64,000 bases of DNA from Geovibrio thiophilus (GCF_004087915.1 NZ_CP035108.1:372001-436000); one strand, 5' to 3'. Counted from the stretch's first letter, positions 7,925 to 17,890 are shown. Numbers and translations are program-made. The notes: generated from the sequence alone by a model not told the origin.

Positions 7925-10174
7925 ATGCAGATGGTAACCTTGAAAATAGACGGAATACAGGTTGAGGTACCGAAGGATTATACAATCCTTCAGGCGGCGG
8001 AAAAGGCCGGGGTGCATATTCCCGTTCTCTGCCACGATTCGCGCCTGAACCCCTTCGGTGCATGCAGAGTGTGTCTTATCGAGGCTGTGGGCAACCCCAG
8101 AATGATGACGGCGTGCACAACGCCCGTTGCCCCCGATATGGACATACTCACCAATACCGAAAAGCTCCAGAGGATCAGGAAAACGGTGATTGAGCTTCTG
8201 CTCGTGAACCACCCCCTTGAGTGCCCCGTGTGCGATAAGGGCGGTGAATGTACGCTTCAGGATCTCACCTACGAAGTCGGACTCACCAAGGTCCGCTTTG
8301 ACGCCAAACCCGCCGACACACCGGTTGACCACACCAACCCTTTTATTGAGAGGGACGTGGACAGATGTGTGCTCTGCGGACGCTGCGTAAGAATCTGTGA
8401 CGAAGTGGTAAATATACAGGCGATAAGCTTCATAAACCGCGGCATGGAAACAATGATCGGAACAGCTTTCGATCAGCCGTGGAACTGCGAATTCTGCGGA
8501 CAGTGCATAAGCGTCTGCCCCGTGGGTTCGCTTAACAACAGAGTTTATCTCTTCAAAAACAGACCGTGGAACCTTGAAAAAACGGATTCCGTATGCGGTC
8601 TCTGCGGATGCGGCTGCTACATAGAGCTTGAAACCGAAGGCAGTGAGCTTTACAGAATGGGCGAGCTTCCCGAAAAGGGCGCAAACCACGGCAATCTCTG
8701 CGCGAAGGGCAGATTCGGCTTTGAATTTGTAAACAGCGTGAAGCGGGAAACCTCTGCGAAAGTCAGAGCCGCAGGGGAACTTGCCGATGCGGACTTCGAT
8801 CAGGCTGTGGTGACTGTTGCTGAAAAAGTTAAAAGCATCAGGGCTCAGCACGGAGCGGAAGCTGTCGCGGTTCTCGTTTCGCCGAGGCTCACCAACGAAG
8901 AGGCGTTCCTTGCGAATAAGCTTGCCAAGGAAGTGATAGGAACAGGCGGCATGTATGCCCTTGAGCCGCATTCATCACTCCCCGAAGCCACTTACGCCGA
9001 CATAGAAAAAAGTGACGCTGTAGCGGTGCTCAATATAGATGTAACTGAAGCCAATCCCATTCTCGGTCTTGCGGTCAGAGCCGCTGCCAGAATGAACGAG
9101 GCTCCGCTTTATGTCTTCTACCCTTCGGAAACAGCCCTGAAAAGACTCGCTGAAAAGCAGTTCACCGGAACCCCCGATGAGGTGTACGCGAGCATGACAA
9201 GGCTGGTTGAAGGACAGGGCGCTGAGGCTGCCGTGCTTGAAGTTCTCAAAAAAGCAGAGAAGCCGGTAGCGGTTTACAACCCATACAATACGGCGGATCT
9301 CTGGTTCGTTTCAGAGCTGAAAAAACAGGTTCCGGCACTTAAACTCGCGGCGGCAAGAGCCAAGGCAAACTCTCAGGGTATTGTTGACATGGGTGCTCTG
9401 GACGCGGCGAAGCTGAAAGAAGGAATACAGAACAAAACGATAAAAGCTCTTCTTTGCTTCGGTGAAAACCCTGCGGTGAGAACAGGCTGGGCGGATCTTT
9501 CACTGGATTCTCTCGAACTGCTCGCTGTTACGGATCCTTTCATGAGCGAAACGGCTAAAAAAGCCTCCGTTTATATCCCTGTGGCAACATACGCAGAGAA
9601 GGACGGTAGCTTCACAAGCCTTGAGGGAAGAGTGCAGACGGTAAACAGGGCTCTCTGCAAAGGGCTTAAAACCGATGCCGAAGTCGTGGCTGCTCTTGCG
9701 GCAAGGCTCGGCGGCAGTCTGCCTTCCTGCTCATGCGAAGTGAGAGAGCTGATACGCAAAGAGGTTCCCCTTTACAAAGAAGCCGACTTTGACGGCGGAG
9801 TAATAAGCTACCCCTATGCGGTGAAAGGCGAATTTGAAAAGCCTGCGAAAGCGGCTGCGGGAGAGGGCGCTTACTTCCTCTACCCCTCATCACTCAGACT
9901 TCATTCAGGCTCATACACCAGATGGTCTCCGGATCTCGCCAAGGTTTACGGCGAGCCTAAGCTTGAGATTTCCCCCGCTGACGCGGAGGCTCTCGGACTC
10001 GGTGACGGAGACGCTGTGAGCGTGAGCGCTGCGGGGATCACTAAGGTCTTCAAGGTTCATGTGGAAAAACACATGACGAAAGGCTGTGCGGCTCTGCCGG
10101 AAGACTACGTCGACACGGCGCAGATCTTCAGCAAAGGCAGATACCACAAAGTGTCTCTGGGTAAAAAAGGTTGA
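7925..10174 (+). CDS. nuoG: NADH-quinone oxidoreductase subunit G
   Basis: This 749-residue iron-sulfur subunit has, in order, a plant-type [2Fe-2S] domain (FGACRVCLIE), the His-Cys [4Fe-4S] motif (HPLECPVCDKGGECTLQD), two ferredoxin-like clusters (CVLCGRCVRIC, CEFCGQCISVCP) and a molybdopterin-oxidoreductase-like domain. That domain opens with an additional CGLCGCGC...GNLCAKGR cluster motif. It carries electrons from NuoF toward NuoI and NuoB. The start is ATG 7925 with AAGGG eight bases upstream; ATG 7931 (MVTLKIDG), with AAGGA seven bases upstream, is equally plausible. It follows nuoF after 11 bases. Confidence 0.95.
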   Translation: MQMVTLKIDGIQVEVPKDYTILQAAEKAGVHIPVLCHDSRLNPFGACRVCLIEAVGNPRMMTACTTPVAPDMDILTNTEKLQRIRKTVIELLLVNHPLECPVCDKGGECTLQDLTYEVGLTKVRFDAKPADTPVDHTNPFIERDVDRCVLCGRCVRICDEVVNIQAISFINRGMETMIGTAFDQPWNCEFCGQCISVCPVGSLNNRVYLFKNRPWNLEKTDSVCGLCGCGCYIELETEGSELYRMGELPEKGANHGNLCAKGRFGFEFVNSVKRETSAKVRAAGELADADFDQAVVTVAEKVKSIRAQHGAEAVAVLVSPRLTNEEAFLANKLAKEVIGTGGMYALEPHSSLPEATYADIEKSDAVAVLNIDVTEANPILGLAVRAAARMNEAPLYVFYPSETALKRLAEKQFTGTPDEVYASMTRLVEGQGAEAAVLEVLKKAEKPVAVYNPYNTADLWFVSELKKQVPALKLAAARAKANSQGIVDMGALDAAKLKEGIQNKTIKALLCFGENPAVRTGWADLSLDSLELLAVTDPFMSETAKKASVYIPVATYAEKDGSFTSLEGRVQTVNRALCKGLKTDAEVVAALAARLGGSLPSCSCEVRELIRKEVPLYKEADFDGGVISYPYAVKGEFEKPAKAAAGEGAYFLYPSSLRLHSGSYTRWSPDLAKVYGEPKLEISPADAEALGLGDGDAVSVSAAGITKVFKVHVEKHMTKGCAALPEDYVDTAQIFSKGRYHKVSLGKKG

Positions 10175-10203
10175 AAGACATTAAAGATATATGAGGTAGA
10201 GGA

Positions 10204-11187
10204 ATGTTGCTCCCTATAGTTTTCACAATAATCAAGATACTGATCATTGTAACTGTAATCCTCCTCGCGGTGGCATACATGACGTATGCCGAGCGTAAGG
10301 TTATAGGCGCAATGCAGGTACGTCTGGGGCCGATGCATACCGGACCTTACGGTCTTCTTCAGCCCATCGCGGACGCGGTGAAGCTGATCGCAAAGGAAGA
10401 CCTTACGCCCGATATGGTTGACAGACCGGTTTTCATCTTAGCTCCTTTGCTTACGATGGTTCCGGCGCTGGCAGGGTTTGCCGTGATTCCCTTCGCCGAC
10501 AATTTCACTGTGTTCGGCATGGAGATAAAGCCCTATATAACTGATCTTAACATTGGTCTTCTTTATGTTCTGGCGATTTCGTCCGTGGGTACTTACGGCG
10601 TTATCATGTCAGGCTGGGCTTCAAACTCAAAATACGCCCTTCTGGGCAGCCTGCGTTCTTCGGCTCAGGTGCTGAGCTACGAAACGGCTATGGGGCTTGC
10701 CCTTGTCGCGCCTGTTCTGCTGGCGGGTTCACTCTCTCTGAGAGAGATCACCCTCGCTCAGTCGGGGATGTGGTTTGTTGTTCCGCAGATAGTGGCTTTC
10801 ATGGTTTACCTTATAGCCGCCATCGCAGAAACAAACAGAGCGCCCTTCGACCTTGCGGAAGCTGAGACCGAAATCGTTGCGGGCTTCCATGTGGAATACT
10901 CCTCAATGAAATTCGCCCTCTTCTTCCTTGGCGAATACGCAAATATGTACCTTGTTTCCACAATCGCCGTTGTTATGTTCCTCGGCGGATGGAACGGACC
11001 CTTTCTGCCTCCCTTGGTATGGTTCGTCCTCAAGGTTCTGTTCATTATGTTTATCTTCCTCTGGCTGAGAGCCACTCTCCCCAGACTCCGCTTCGACCAG
11101 CTTATGAGTCTCGGCTGGAAGGTACTTATACCGATCGCACTTGCCAATCTTATGATAACGGCAATCGTGGTCCACATTGTCAGGTAG
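10204..11187 (+). CDS. nuoH: NADH-quinone oxidoreductase subunit H
   Basis: NuoH is a 327-residue membrane subunit with about eight helices that forms the quinone chamber and links the peripheral and membrane arms. Visible signatures are AERKVIGAMQVRLGP near residue 30 and the acidic loop AETNRAPFDLAEAETEIVAG near residue 205, both standard for ND1/NuoH. The start follows GAGGTAGAGG. It is 29 bases after nuoG, the largest gap within the peripheral-arm genes, and nuoI follows after nine bases. Confidence 0.97.
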   Translation: MLLPIVFTIIKILIIVTVILLAVAYMTYAERKVIGAMQVRLGPMHTGPYGLLQPIADAVKLIAKEDLTPDMVDRPVFILAPLLTMVPALAGFAVIPFADNFTVFGMEIKPYITDLNIGLLYVLAISSVGTYGVIMSGWASNSKYALLGSLRSSAQVLSYETAMGLALVAPVLLAGSLSLREITLAQSGMWFVVPQIVAFMVYLIAAIAETNRAPFDLAEAETEIVAGFHVEYSSMKFALFFLGEYANMYLVSTIAVVMFLGGWNGPFLPPLVWFVLKVLFIMFIFLWLRATLPRLRFDQLMSLGWKVLIPIALANLMITAIVVHIVR

Positions 11188-11196
11188 GGGTGAAGC

Positions 11197-11664
11197 ATGA
11201 AAAATATATTCGATACTCTGCTCTTAACTGAAATTTTTCAGGGTCTGGGAATTACTCTGAAACATTTGTTCAAGAAAAAGGTTACGTACAAATACCCCTT
11301 TGAGGATACCCCGATTTTCCCGAGGTTCAGAGGGGTGCAGTATATCAAAACCCACGAGAACGGCGCTACGAAATGTGTGGGCTGCTATCTCTGTCAGAAG
11401 GTATGCCCTTCCGAGTGCATACACATAGTGACAGACTGCGGTCCTAACGGCGAAAGACTGATCCGCAAATACGAGCTTGATCTTTCCCGCTGCATTTACT
11501 GCGGTTTCTGCGAAGAGGCATGCCCTGTCGACGCTGTTCACATGGGACGCAACTATCACACGACAGACTCAACAAGAGACCATTATGTGATAAACATGAA
11601 AACTCTTTCTGAAAACTACAAAAAGGAACTGGCTGACGCACAGGCTAAAGGAGAGCAGTTATGA
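11197..11664 (+). CDS. nuoI: NADH-quinone oxidoreductase subunit I (2 x [4Fe-4S])
   Basis: NuoI is a ferredoxin-like subunit carrying clusters N6a and N6b. Both motifs are complete: Cys60/63/66/70 (CVGCYLCQKVC) and Cys99/102/105/109 (CIYCGFCEEAC). The N-terminal about 30 residues form the amphipathic membrane-surface segment. The 155-residue length is normal. Its stop codon overlaps the nuoJ start as ATGA, indicating translational coupling. Confidence 0.96.
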   Translation: MKNIFDTLLLTEIFQGLGITLKHLFKKKVTYKYPFEDTPIFPRFRGVQYIKTHENGATKCVGCYLCQKVCPSECIHIVTDCGPNGERLIRKYELDLSRCIYCGFCEEACPVDAVHMGRNYHTTDSTRDHYVINMKTLSENYKKELADAQAKGEQL

Positions 11665-12164
11665 TGGCGCAGGTTGCATTTTACATTCTTGCGGGTTTGG
11701 CTGTGGTATCAGCTCTCGGTGTTATCACCCGTGAGAACCCCGTTCACTCGGCTCTATGGATGCTCCTCACGTTTTTCAGCGTTGCGGGAATCTTTGTTCA
11801 GCTCGGTGCGGAATTCGTCGCGGCGATTCAGGTTCTCGTCTACGCAGGCGCGATTCTGGTTCTGTATCTCTTCGTGGTCATGCTGCTTAACCCCCGTTCG
11901 GGCGGTTTCATAAGGATGCCCGCTAAATACATAATCGGATCGGCTGTTTCGATTGTGGTCTTCTTTCAGATAGCTATAACCATCTGGAGCTCCGGCATTC
12001 TCAAAACCGGCGCTATCGGACCGCTCCCCTACGCCGAAGGCATGAACAACGTCAGAGCATACGGAAACGTACTGTTCACTAAGTATCTGGTACCCTTTGA
12101 AATCGCTTCCATACTTCTTCTTGTTGCGATGATCGGTGCCATCGTAATAGCAAGAAAGGACTAG
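11661..12164 (+). CDS. nuoJ: NADH-quinone oxidoreductase subunit J
   Basis: NuoJ is a 167-residue membrane subunit with five predicted helices. It contains the conserved NPVHSALWMLLTFFSVAGIF and FVAAIQVLVYAGAILVLYLF segments typical of ND6/NuoJ. It sits in the membrane arm next to NuoK and NuoA. The first ATG at 11661 overlaps the nuoI stop; the second ATG at 11664 is also possible. Confidence 0.95.
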   Translation: MMAQVAFYILAGLAVVSALGVITRENPVHSALWMLLTFFSVAGIFVQLGAEFVAAIQVLVYAGAILVLYLFVVMLLNPRSGGFIRMPAKYIIGSAVSIVVFFQIAITIWSSGILKTGAIGPLPYAEGMNNVRAYGNVLFTKYLVPFEIASILLLVAMIGAIVIARKD

Positions 12165-12173
12165 GAGGGGATT

Positions 12174-12479
12174 ATGGAATTGACGCTGGCTCATTACCTT
12201 ATACTCAGCGCGGTTATATTCGCCCTTGGAATGACAGGGGTACTGATAAGGAAAAACCTCATCGTTATGTTTATGTCGCTGGAGCTTATGCTCAATGCGG
12301 TGAACATCAATCTGGCTGCTTTTTCCAACTATCTGCAGGATATGACCGGACAGATTTTCATAGTCTTCGTCATGGCGGTTGCCGCTGCGGAGGCCGCAGT
12401 GGGACTCGCGCTCATTATCAGTCTGTTTCGGAACAAGCAGACTATTAATGCCGAAGAACTTAATATTATGAGAGGATAG
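12174..12479 (+). CDS. nuoK: NADH-quinone oxidoreductase subunit K
   Basis: NuoK (ND4L) has 101 residues and three membrane helices. The conserved glutamates of the proton path lie in [12 protein letters not shown] and in [13 protein letters not shown]. It starts seven bases after a strong AGGAGGGG ribosome binding site, and nuoL follows after nine bases. Confidence 0.96.
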   Translation: MELTLAHYLILSAVIFALGMTGVLIRKNLIVMFMSLELMLNAVNINLAAFSNYLQDMTGQIFIVFVMAVAAAEAAVGLALIISLFRNKQTINAEELNIMRG

Positions 12480-12488
12480 GGGTAGGAT

Positions 12489-14402
12489 ATGCATTTGGAG
12501 GTCTTGATACTTCTCGGGCCGTTGGTTGCTTTTCTTATCAACGGTCTGTTCGGAAGGCTCTACATCAAAAATAACGCGCATTTTGTCGCGATTGCGGGTG
12601 TCGGTCTTTCATGGATTGTGTCCATCATCACTTTTTTCAGAGTGATGGGCGGTCACAGTGTGGATGCCACCCTATATAACTGGGTTGCCGCGGGCAAGTT
12701 CAGTGTTCCCTTCGGAATACTTGTCGACCCGCTTACAGCAATAATGCTCATAGTGGTTACCACCGTCAGCACTATGGTGCACATCTACTCAATGGGATAT
12801 ATGCACGATGACGAAGGCTACTGGAGATTCTTCACTTATCTCTCTGTGTTCACCTTCTCAATGCTCATACTCGTTATGGGCAACAACTTCCTCATGCTTT
12901 TCGTGGGCTGGGAGCTTGTGGGTCTTTCATCCTACCTGCTTATCGGTTTCTGGTTCTATAAAAAGAGTGCTGCGGACGCATGTAAGAAAGCTTTCGTAAT
13001 GAACAGGGTAGGTGACTTCGGTTTCTACATTGGTCTTCTGCTCGTTATAATCACCTTTAAAGGTCTTAACTACAGCGATGCTTTCCAGTATGAGTCCATT
13101 CAGGCGATAAAAGCCAGCACTTACACAGTGTTCGGCATGCAGTTCAGCCTGATCGACCTCATGACGCTCGGTCTCTTCTGCGGCGCCATGGGTAAATCAG
13201 CTCAGTTTCCGCTGCATACTTGGCTGCCCGACGCGATGGAAGGTCCCACACCGGTTTCGGCTCTTATCCACGCCGCGACGATGGTTACGGCAGGGGTCTA
13301 CATGGTTGCGCGCTGCAACGCTCTGTTCGCTGAGGCGCACATCACCAGCATGCTTGTTGTGTATGTCGGTATGTTCACCGCTTTACTCGGCGCTACCATA
13401 GGTCTTACACAGTACGACCTTAAGCGCATACTCGCATACTCAACAGTTTCCCAGCTCGGCTACATGATAATGGCTACCGGCGTGGGCGCTTATGTTGCGG
13501 GTATATTCCACCTGTTTACACACGCTTTCTTCAAGGGTCTTCTTTTCCTCTGCTCAGGTTCTGTTATGCACGCTATGCACGGCGACCTTGATGTGAGAAA
13601 GATGGGCGGACTTAAAAAGAAAATGCCGATTACATACTGGACATACCTCATAGGCTGTATAGCCATTGCCGGTATCCCACCCCTTGCGGGCTTCTGGTCA
13701 AAGGACGAAATCCTCGCCATGACCTTCGCGAACGGTCACATGTTCCCTTGGTTCGTGGCGACTGTGGTTGCGGGCATGACGGCTTTCTATATGTTCCGTT
13801 CCTTCTTCCTCGTGTTTGAGGGAACTCCCAGAGACCAGCATATGCACGACCATGCCCACGAATCACCCGCTTCAATGACCGCTCCGCTGGTCTTCCTCGC
13901 CATTCTTTCTGTTCTGGCGGGCGCAGTGTTCGGTTATCCGCTGGAAAACGGCTTCATACACCACTTCCTCGGACCGGTACTCACCCCTGAAGGAGCGCAC
14001 CCGCACCATCTTGAGCACTCGACAGCTCTGATGCTGATGGTACTCTCCATAGTGGTTGCCTCTGCGGGCATATTCGTAAGCTGGCTGTATTACATCAAGG
14101 TTCCCTCACTGCCGGGAAAAACCGTCAAGGCTTTCAAGCCCGTCCATACCTTCTTTTACAACAAGTGGTTCTTCGACGAGCTTTATGACGCGATTATCGT
14201 TTTCCCCATAGTGACTATCTCCAAGTTCCTTTGGAGAGGCTTTGACGTAAACGTGATAGACTTCACCGTAAACGCATTCGGCAAAGTGCCCATGTTCATC
14301 GGCGGAGTGGCAAGACACCTTCAGACAGGGCGCATGCAGACATACATCTTTACGATGGTTGTCGGCGTGATCGTGCTGTTCACAATATTTTACACGGTAT
14401 AA
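12489..14402 (+). CDS. nuoL: NADH-quinone oxidoreductase subunit L (antiporter-like)
   Basis: This 637-residue proton-pumping subunit has about 16 helices. It contains the antiporter-family signatures: GWELVGLSSYLLIGFW, the HTWLPDAMEGPTPVSALIHAATMV segment with its lysine and histidines, and a long amphipathic C-terminal helix with terminal membrane anchor (last about 80 residues). A His-rich cytoplasmic or periplasmic loop (RDQHMHDHAHESP, HPHHLEH) lies around 440-520; such loops vary between species. It is the distal pump of complex I. Confidence 0.96.
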   Translation: MHLEVLILLGPLVAFLINGLFGRLYIKNNAHFVAIAGVGLSWIVSIITFFRVMGGHSVDATLYNWVAAGKFSVPFGILVDPLTAIMLIVVTTVSTMVHIYSMGYMHDDEGYWRFFTYLSVFTFSMLILVMGNNFLMLFVGWELVGLSSYLLIGFWFYKKSAADACKKAFVMNRVGDFGFYIGLLLVIITFKGLNYSDAFQYESIQAIKASTYTVFGMQFSLIDLMTLGLFCGAMGKSAQFPLHTWLPDAMEGPTPVSALIHAATMVTAGVYMVARCNALFAEAHITSMLVVYVGMFTALLGATIGLTQYDLKRILAYSTVSQLGYMIMATGVGAYVAGIFHLFTHAFFKGLLFLCSGSVMHAMHGDLDVRKMGGLKKKMPITYWTYLIGCIAIAGIPPLAGFWSKDEILAMTFANGHMFPWFVATVVAGMTAFYMFRSFFLVFEGTPRDQHMHDHAHESPASMTAPLVFLAILSVLAGAVFGYPLENGFIHHFLGPVLTPEGAHPHHLEHSTALMLMVLSIVVASAGIFVSWLYYIKVPSLPGKTVKAFKPVHTFFYNKWFFDELYDAIIVFPIVTISKFLWRGFDVNVIDFTVNAFGKVPMFIGGVARHLQTGRMQTYIFTMVVGVIVLFTIFYTV

Positions 14403-14416
14403 GGGGGAGTTAAGAG

Positions 14417-15916
14417 ATGATGGAAAACATCCTTTCAATACTGATTTTCTTCCCGCTGGTTGCCGCTTTTGTCATTTTCCTGTTCCTCCGGGGCGGAAAA
14501 ACTACGATGTGGGCGACTTTCATCGCAACCATTATTGAGCTCATCCTCACTATACCGCTGATGACCTCATTTGATAAGACAACAGCAGCAATGCAGTTCG
14601 TCGAAAAGGCTGACTGGATCCCCGCTCTGGGAGTTCAGTATTATGTAGGAGTTGATGGAATATCAATTCTCATGATTTTCCTTACGACTCTGCTCACGGC
14701 GATTGCGGTTCTCGGTTCCTTCACCTACATCCAGAAGCGCCAGAGAGAGTTCTATCTCGCTCTGCTCGTGCTGGAAACAGGAATGGTCGGCGTATTCCTC
14801 GCCCTTGACTTCTTCCTTTTCTACATCTTCTGGGAGGCTATGCTCATACCCATGTACCTTATAATAGGCGTATGGGGCGGCAAAAGAAGGATATACGCAG
14901 CGGTTAAGTTCTTCCTTTTCACCCTTGCGGGTTCAGTGCTTATGATGCTTGCAATCATAGCCCTGTTCTTCAAGCACGGCGAAATTACGGGAGTATACAC
15001 ATTCGATATAATGGCTATCACCGCTCAGGCTGTTAAATACACAGCGGGATTCCAGACTATCATATTCCTCGCCTTCTTCCTCGGCTTCGCCATCAAGGTT
15101 CCCATGTTTCCGGTTCATACATGGCTTCCTGATGCGCACGTTGAGGCGCCCACGGCAGGTTCGGTTATACTTGCGGGCGTACTGCTTAAAATGGGCACAT
15201 ACGGATTTTTAAGATTCTGCCTTCCCATAACTCCGGCGGCTTCCATAAGCTTCATGCCTTTTGTCGCGATCCTTTCCGTGATAGCGATTGTTTACGGCGC
15301 GCTGGTGGCTATGGTGCAGAGTGATGTTAAAAAGCTTGTTGCCTACTCCTCTGTGAGCCATATGGGCTTTGTGACTCTCGGTATCTACGCCATAAATCAG
15401 GCAGGGATCGAGGGCGGCATCCTCCAGATGTTCAACCACGGTATAATAACAGGCGCGCTGTTCCTTCTGATCGGCGCAATATATGAAAGAACCCACACAA
15501 GGGAGATTTCCGAGTACGGCGGTATAGCGGCAAGCGTGCCGATGTTCGCCACAATCTTCCTTATATTCACCATGGGTTCCATAGGTCTTCCGGGCATGGG
15601 CGCATTCATAGGTGAGTTTCTTGTCCTTGTGGGTGCGTTTGAAGCTTTCAGTGACTATGCGATAATAGCCGCCAGCGGCGTTATCTTCGCGGCTGTGTAC
15701 ATGCTCTGGATGTACCAGAGAGTGCTTTACGAAAGCCTCAACAAACGCTGGGAAAACCTGAAAGACATGAACCTCAGAGAGATAATCTACATTATGCCTC
15801 TCTTGATCATTGTTTTCTGGGTCGGTATTTACCCTGAAACATTCACATCCTATATGCACGAAAGCGTGAGACACCTTGTTGAGCAAGTGTTTAGCGCCGG
15901 CGTGGCGATGAAATAA
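14417..15916 (+). CDS. nuoM: NADH-quinone oxidoreductase subunit M (antiporter-like)
   Basis: NuoM is a 499-residue antiporter-like pump with about 14 helices. Recognisable segments are FWEAMLIPMYLIIGVWGG near 135 and HTWLPDAHVEAPTAGSVILAGVLLKMG near 235, both hallmark ND4/NuoM sequences. The ATG pair at 14417 and 14420 leaves the exact start uncertain by one codon. Gene order L-M-N and short gaps support co-transcription. Confidence 0.96.
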   Translation: MMENILSILIFFPLVAAFVIFLFLRGGKTTMWATFIATIIELILTIPLMTSFDKTTAAMQFVEKADWIPALGVQYYVGVDGISILMIFLTTLLTAIAVLGSFTYIQKRQREFYLALLVLETGMVGVFLALDFFLFYIFWEAMLIPMYLIIGVWGGKRRIYAAVKFFLFTLAGSVLMMLAIIALFFKHGEITGVYTFDIMAITAQAVKYTAGFQTIIFLAFFLGFAIKVPMFPVHTWLPDAHVEAPTAGSVILAGVLLKMGTYGFLRFCLPITPAASISFMPFVAILSVIAIVYGALVAMVQSDVKKLVAYSSVSHMGFVTLGIYAINQAGIEGGILQMFNHGIITGALFLLIGAIYERTHTREISEYGGIAASVPMFATIFLIFTMGSIGLPGMGAFIGEFLVLVGAFEAFSDYAIIAASGVIFAAVYMLWMYQRVLYESLNKRWENLKDMNLREIIYIMPLLIIVFWVGIYPETFTSYMHESVRHLVEQVFSAGVAMK

Positions 15917-15924
15917 GGAGGCTG

Positions 15925-17358
15925 ATGATGACACCGCAGTTATTTAATGACATCATCACGGTTTACCCCGAAATTCTGATGACGATATTCGCGCTTACGC
16001 TTATCGTTATTGATGTTGTGGCGGGGGATAAAATGAAGGCAAGCGTGGGCTACTTCGGCATAGCATTCGTCGTTCTTGTGGCTCTTCTCTGTCCTGCCGG
16101 ACCTTTTATCGGCTTCAGCAATATGCTTATATGGGACAACTTCAGCTATGTGTTCTTCCTGATATTCGCAATGGCGTACACACTGACCACACTCGGTTCC
16201 ATAGAGTATCTGAAAGACAGAAACATACTGAAAGGCGAAATCTACATAGTTATGTTCTTCAGCCTCATCGGCATGATGTTTATGGTCAGTGCAAATGACC
16301 TCACTATCTTCTATGTGGGTCTTGAGACCATGGCGATTTCAATGTATGTTCTCGCCGGCTTCAACAAACACTGCCTCAAGTCAAACGAAGCAGGCGTTAA
16401 GTATTTCCTTATGGGCGCTTTCTCCTCAGGTCTTTTCCTGTACGGGCTGTCGTTCATATACGGACTTACCGGAAGCCTCACCTACACAGACATAGCCGCC
16501 GCTCTTCAGGGGCACGGCAGTGATTCTCTGGGCATTAAGTTCGGTCTTCTGCTTATGCTTGTGGGCTTTGCGTTCAAAATATCCGCAGTCCCCTTCCATA
16601 TGTGGGCTCCGGATGTTTACACCGGTTCTCCCACACCTATAGCGGGCTTTATGACTGTCGCTCCCAAGGCGGCTGCGTTCGGCGCGCTTATACGCTTTAC
16701 ATGGGTTGCCGTGGCTCCCGCTTCCGAGCAGTGGACACTCTTCTTCACCATCCTTGCCGTTCTTACAATGACATACGGCAACCTTGTGGCTCTCGCTCAG
16801 GAAAATGTGAAGAGGATGCTTGCCTACTCAGCAATAGCCCATGCGGGTTATATGCTCATAGGTCTCGTGACCATGACTCCGGAAGGGTTCAGAGCGATCA
16901 CAATCTATCTGCTGATTTACAGCTTCATGAATATCGGCGCTTTTACAGTCATCGGACTGCTTAAAAACAAGGGCATGATAGATGATGAGAGAATAGAAAG
17001 CTTCGCGGGACTCTCCAAAAAGAATCCTCTCGTTGCTCTTGCCATGCTGCTTTTCATGTTCTCTCTGGCGGGCATTCCTCCGCTTGCGGGATTCGTGGGC
17101 AAGTTCTATATCTTTGTCGCCGCTATCAAGGCAGAAATGTACTGGCTTGCCGTAGTGGGTGTCCTCAACAGCGCCCTTGCGTGCTACTACTATATGCGAG
17201 TTACAATATTCATGTACTTCAGAGAGTCGGAATACGAAACCGAGCTTACGCTTAAAGCTCCCGCCTTTGTGGCAACTTTTATAGCTGCTGTGCTGGTGGT
17301 GCTTGTGGGTTTCTTCCCCTCTTTCTTCGTAAACCTTGTAAGCTCGCTTACGGTATAA
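15925..17358 (+). CDS. nuoN: NADH-quinone oxidoreductase subunit N (antiporter-like)
   Basis: NuoN (ND2) has 477 residues and about 14 helices, with FYVGLETMAISMYVLAGF and FHMWAPDVYTGSPTPIAGFM as the family signatures. It is the third antiporter-like pump and the last complex I gene here. The ATG at 15925 or 15928 follows AAGGAGG. Nine bases downstream begins a ferritin-like gene that probably shares the transcript. Confidence 0.96.
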   Translation: MMTPQLFNDIITVYPEILMTIFALTLIVIDVVAGDKMKASVGYFGIAFVVLVALLCPAGPFIGFSNMLIWDNFSYVFFLIFAMAYTLTTLGSIEYLKDRNILKGEIYIVMFFSLIGMMFMVSANDLTIFYVGLETMAISMYVLAGFNKHCLKSNEAGVKYFLMGAFSSGLFLYGLSFIYGLTGSLTYTDIAAALQGHGSDSLGIKFGLLLMLVGFAFKISAVPFHMWAPDVYTGSPTPIAGFMTVAPKAAAFGALIRFTWVAVAPASEQWTLFFTILAVLTMTYGNLVALAQENVKRMLAYSAIAHAGYMLIGLVTMTPEGFRAITIYLLIYSFMNIGAFTVIGLLKNKGMIDDERIESFAGLSKKNPLVALAMLLFMFSLAGIPPLAGFVGKFYIFVAAIKAEMYWLAVVGVLNSALACYYYMRVTIFMYFRESEYETELTLKAPAFVATFIAAVLVVLVGFFPSFFVNLVSSLTV

Positions 17359-17367
17359 CGGGGTAAA

Positions 17368-17832
17368 ATGATGGAAGCATCTGTAAGGAAAGCACTCGAA
17401 GAGGCAAGAGAGAAAAAAGCACTGTCGTATGAGTTTTATAACAAACTGCTTAAGGTCGTGAGTGATCTCAGCACCAAGGAGCTTATTAAGGATCTTATGG
17501 AGCAGAAGAAAAAGCATCAAGAGATCATTGAGCAGGCGCTTGAGACAGGTTCTCTTGATAACCTCGGGCTGGATGTGAGCTGCCGCTGGAAAGGGCTCGG
17601 GATAGGCAAAGGTGTCAAACCCGAAGTCGTAACCGGTGAGCTCACTGTTCAGGATGTGCTTCTGATAGCCATCAGATACGAAGATAACTCAGTGAAGTAC
17701 TATGAAGAACTGTCTGAAAAGTTTAAGGGAACTCCCGCAGGGGAAGTTTTCTTCAAGCTGGCAAGCGATGAGGCATGCCATAGGAACGATGTTCAGCGCA
17801 TGTATGACGACATAGTAAATCTTGAGAATTAA
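17368..17832 (+). CDS. Ferritin-like / rubrerythrin-type diiron protein
   Basis: This 154-residue all-helical protein matches the ferritin-like (rubrerythrin erythrin) fold without a rubredoxin domain. Candidate diiron ligands are Glu22 (SYEFYNKLL), Glu45 with His50 (EQKKKH), Glu105 (RYEDNS), and Glu135 with His138 (DEACH), arranged as two E/ExxH-like pairs. Proteins of this type often handle peroxide or bind iron in anaerobes. The gene lies nine bases behind nuoN and before a strong terminator, so it is probably the last gene of the nuo transcript. A role in protecting iron-sulfur-rich complex I is inference; the substrate is unknown. The region 57-88 between helix pairs is a longer insertion. 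Confidence 0.75.
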   Translation: MMEASVRKALEEAREKKALSYEFYNKLLKVVSDLSTKELIKDLMEQKKKHQEIIEQALETGSLDNLGLDVSCRWKGLGIGKGVKPEVVTGELTVQDVLLIAIRYEDNSVKYYEELSEKFKGTPAGEVFFKLASDEACHRNDVQRMYDDIVNLEN

Positions 17833-17863
17833 AAAGGCGGCTGTACTGTTGTCTTTATACCTA

Positions 17864-17890
17864 GGCGGGGGCTGATGCTCCCGCCTTTTT
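17864..17890 (+). terminator. Intrinsic terminator after nuo operon
   Basis: GGCGGGGGC (17864-17872) pairs with GCTCCCGCC (17876-17884), with a single G-T pair and a TGAT loop, and is followed by six T. It ends the nuo and ferritin-like transcript. Confidence 0.9.

Noticed and set aside
3046-17358. Many long antisense open frames inside the nuo genes
   Set aside because: They are shadows of strongly coding sequence on the plus strand; none has conserved sequence or a proper start site.
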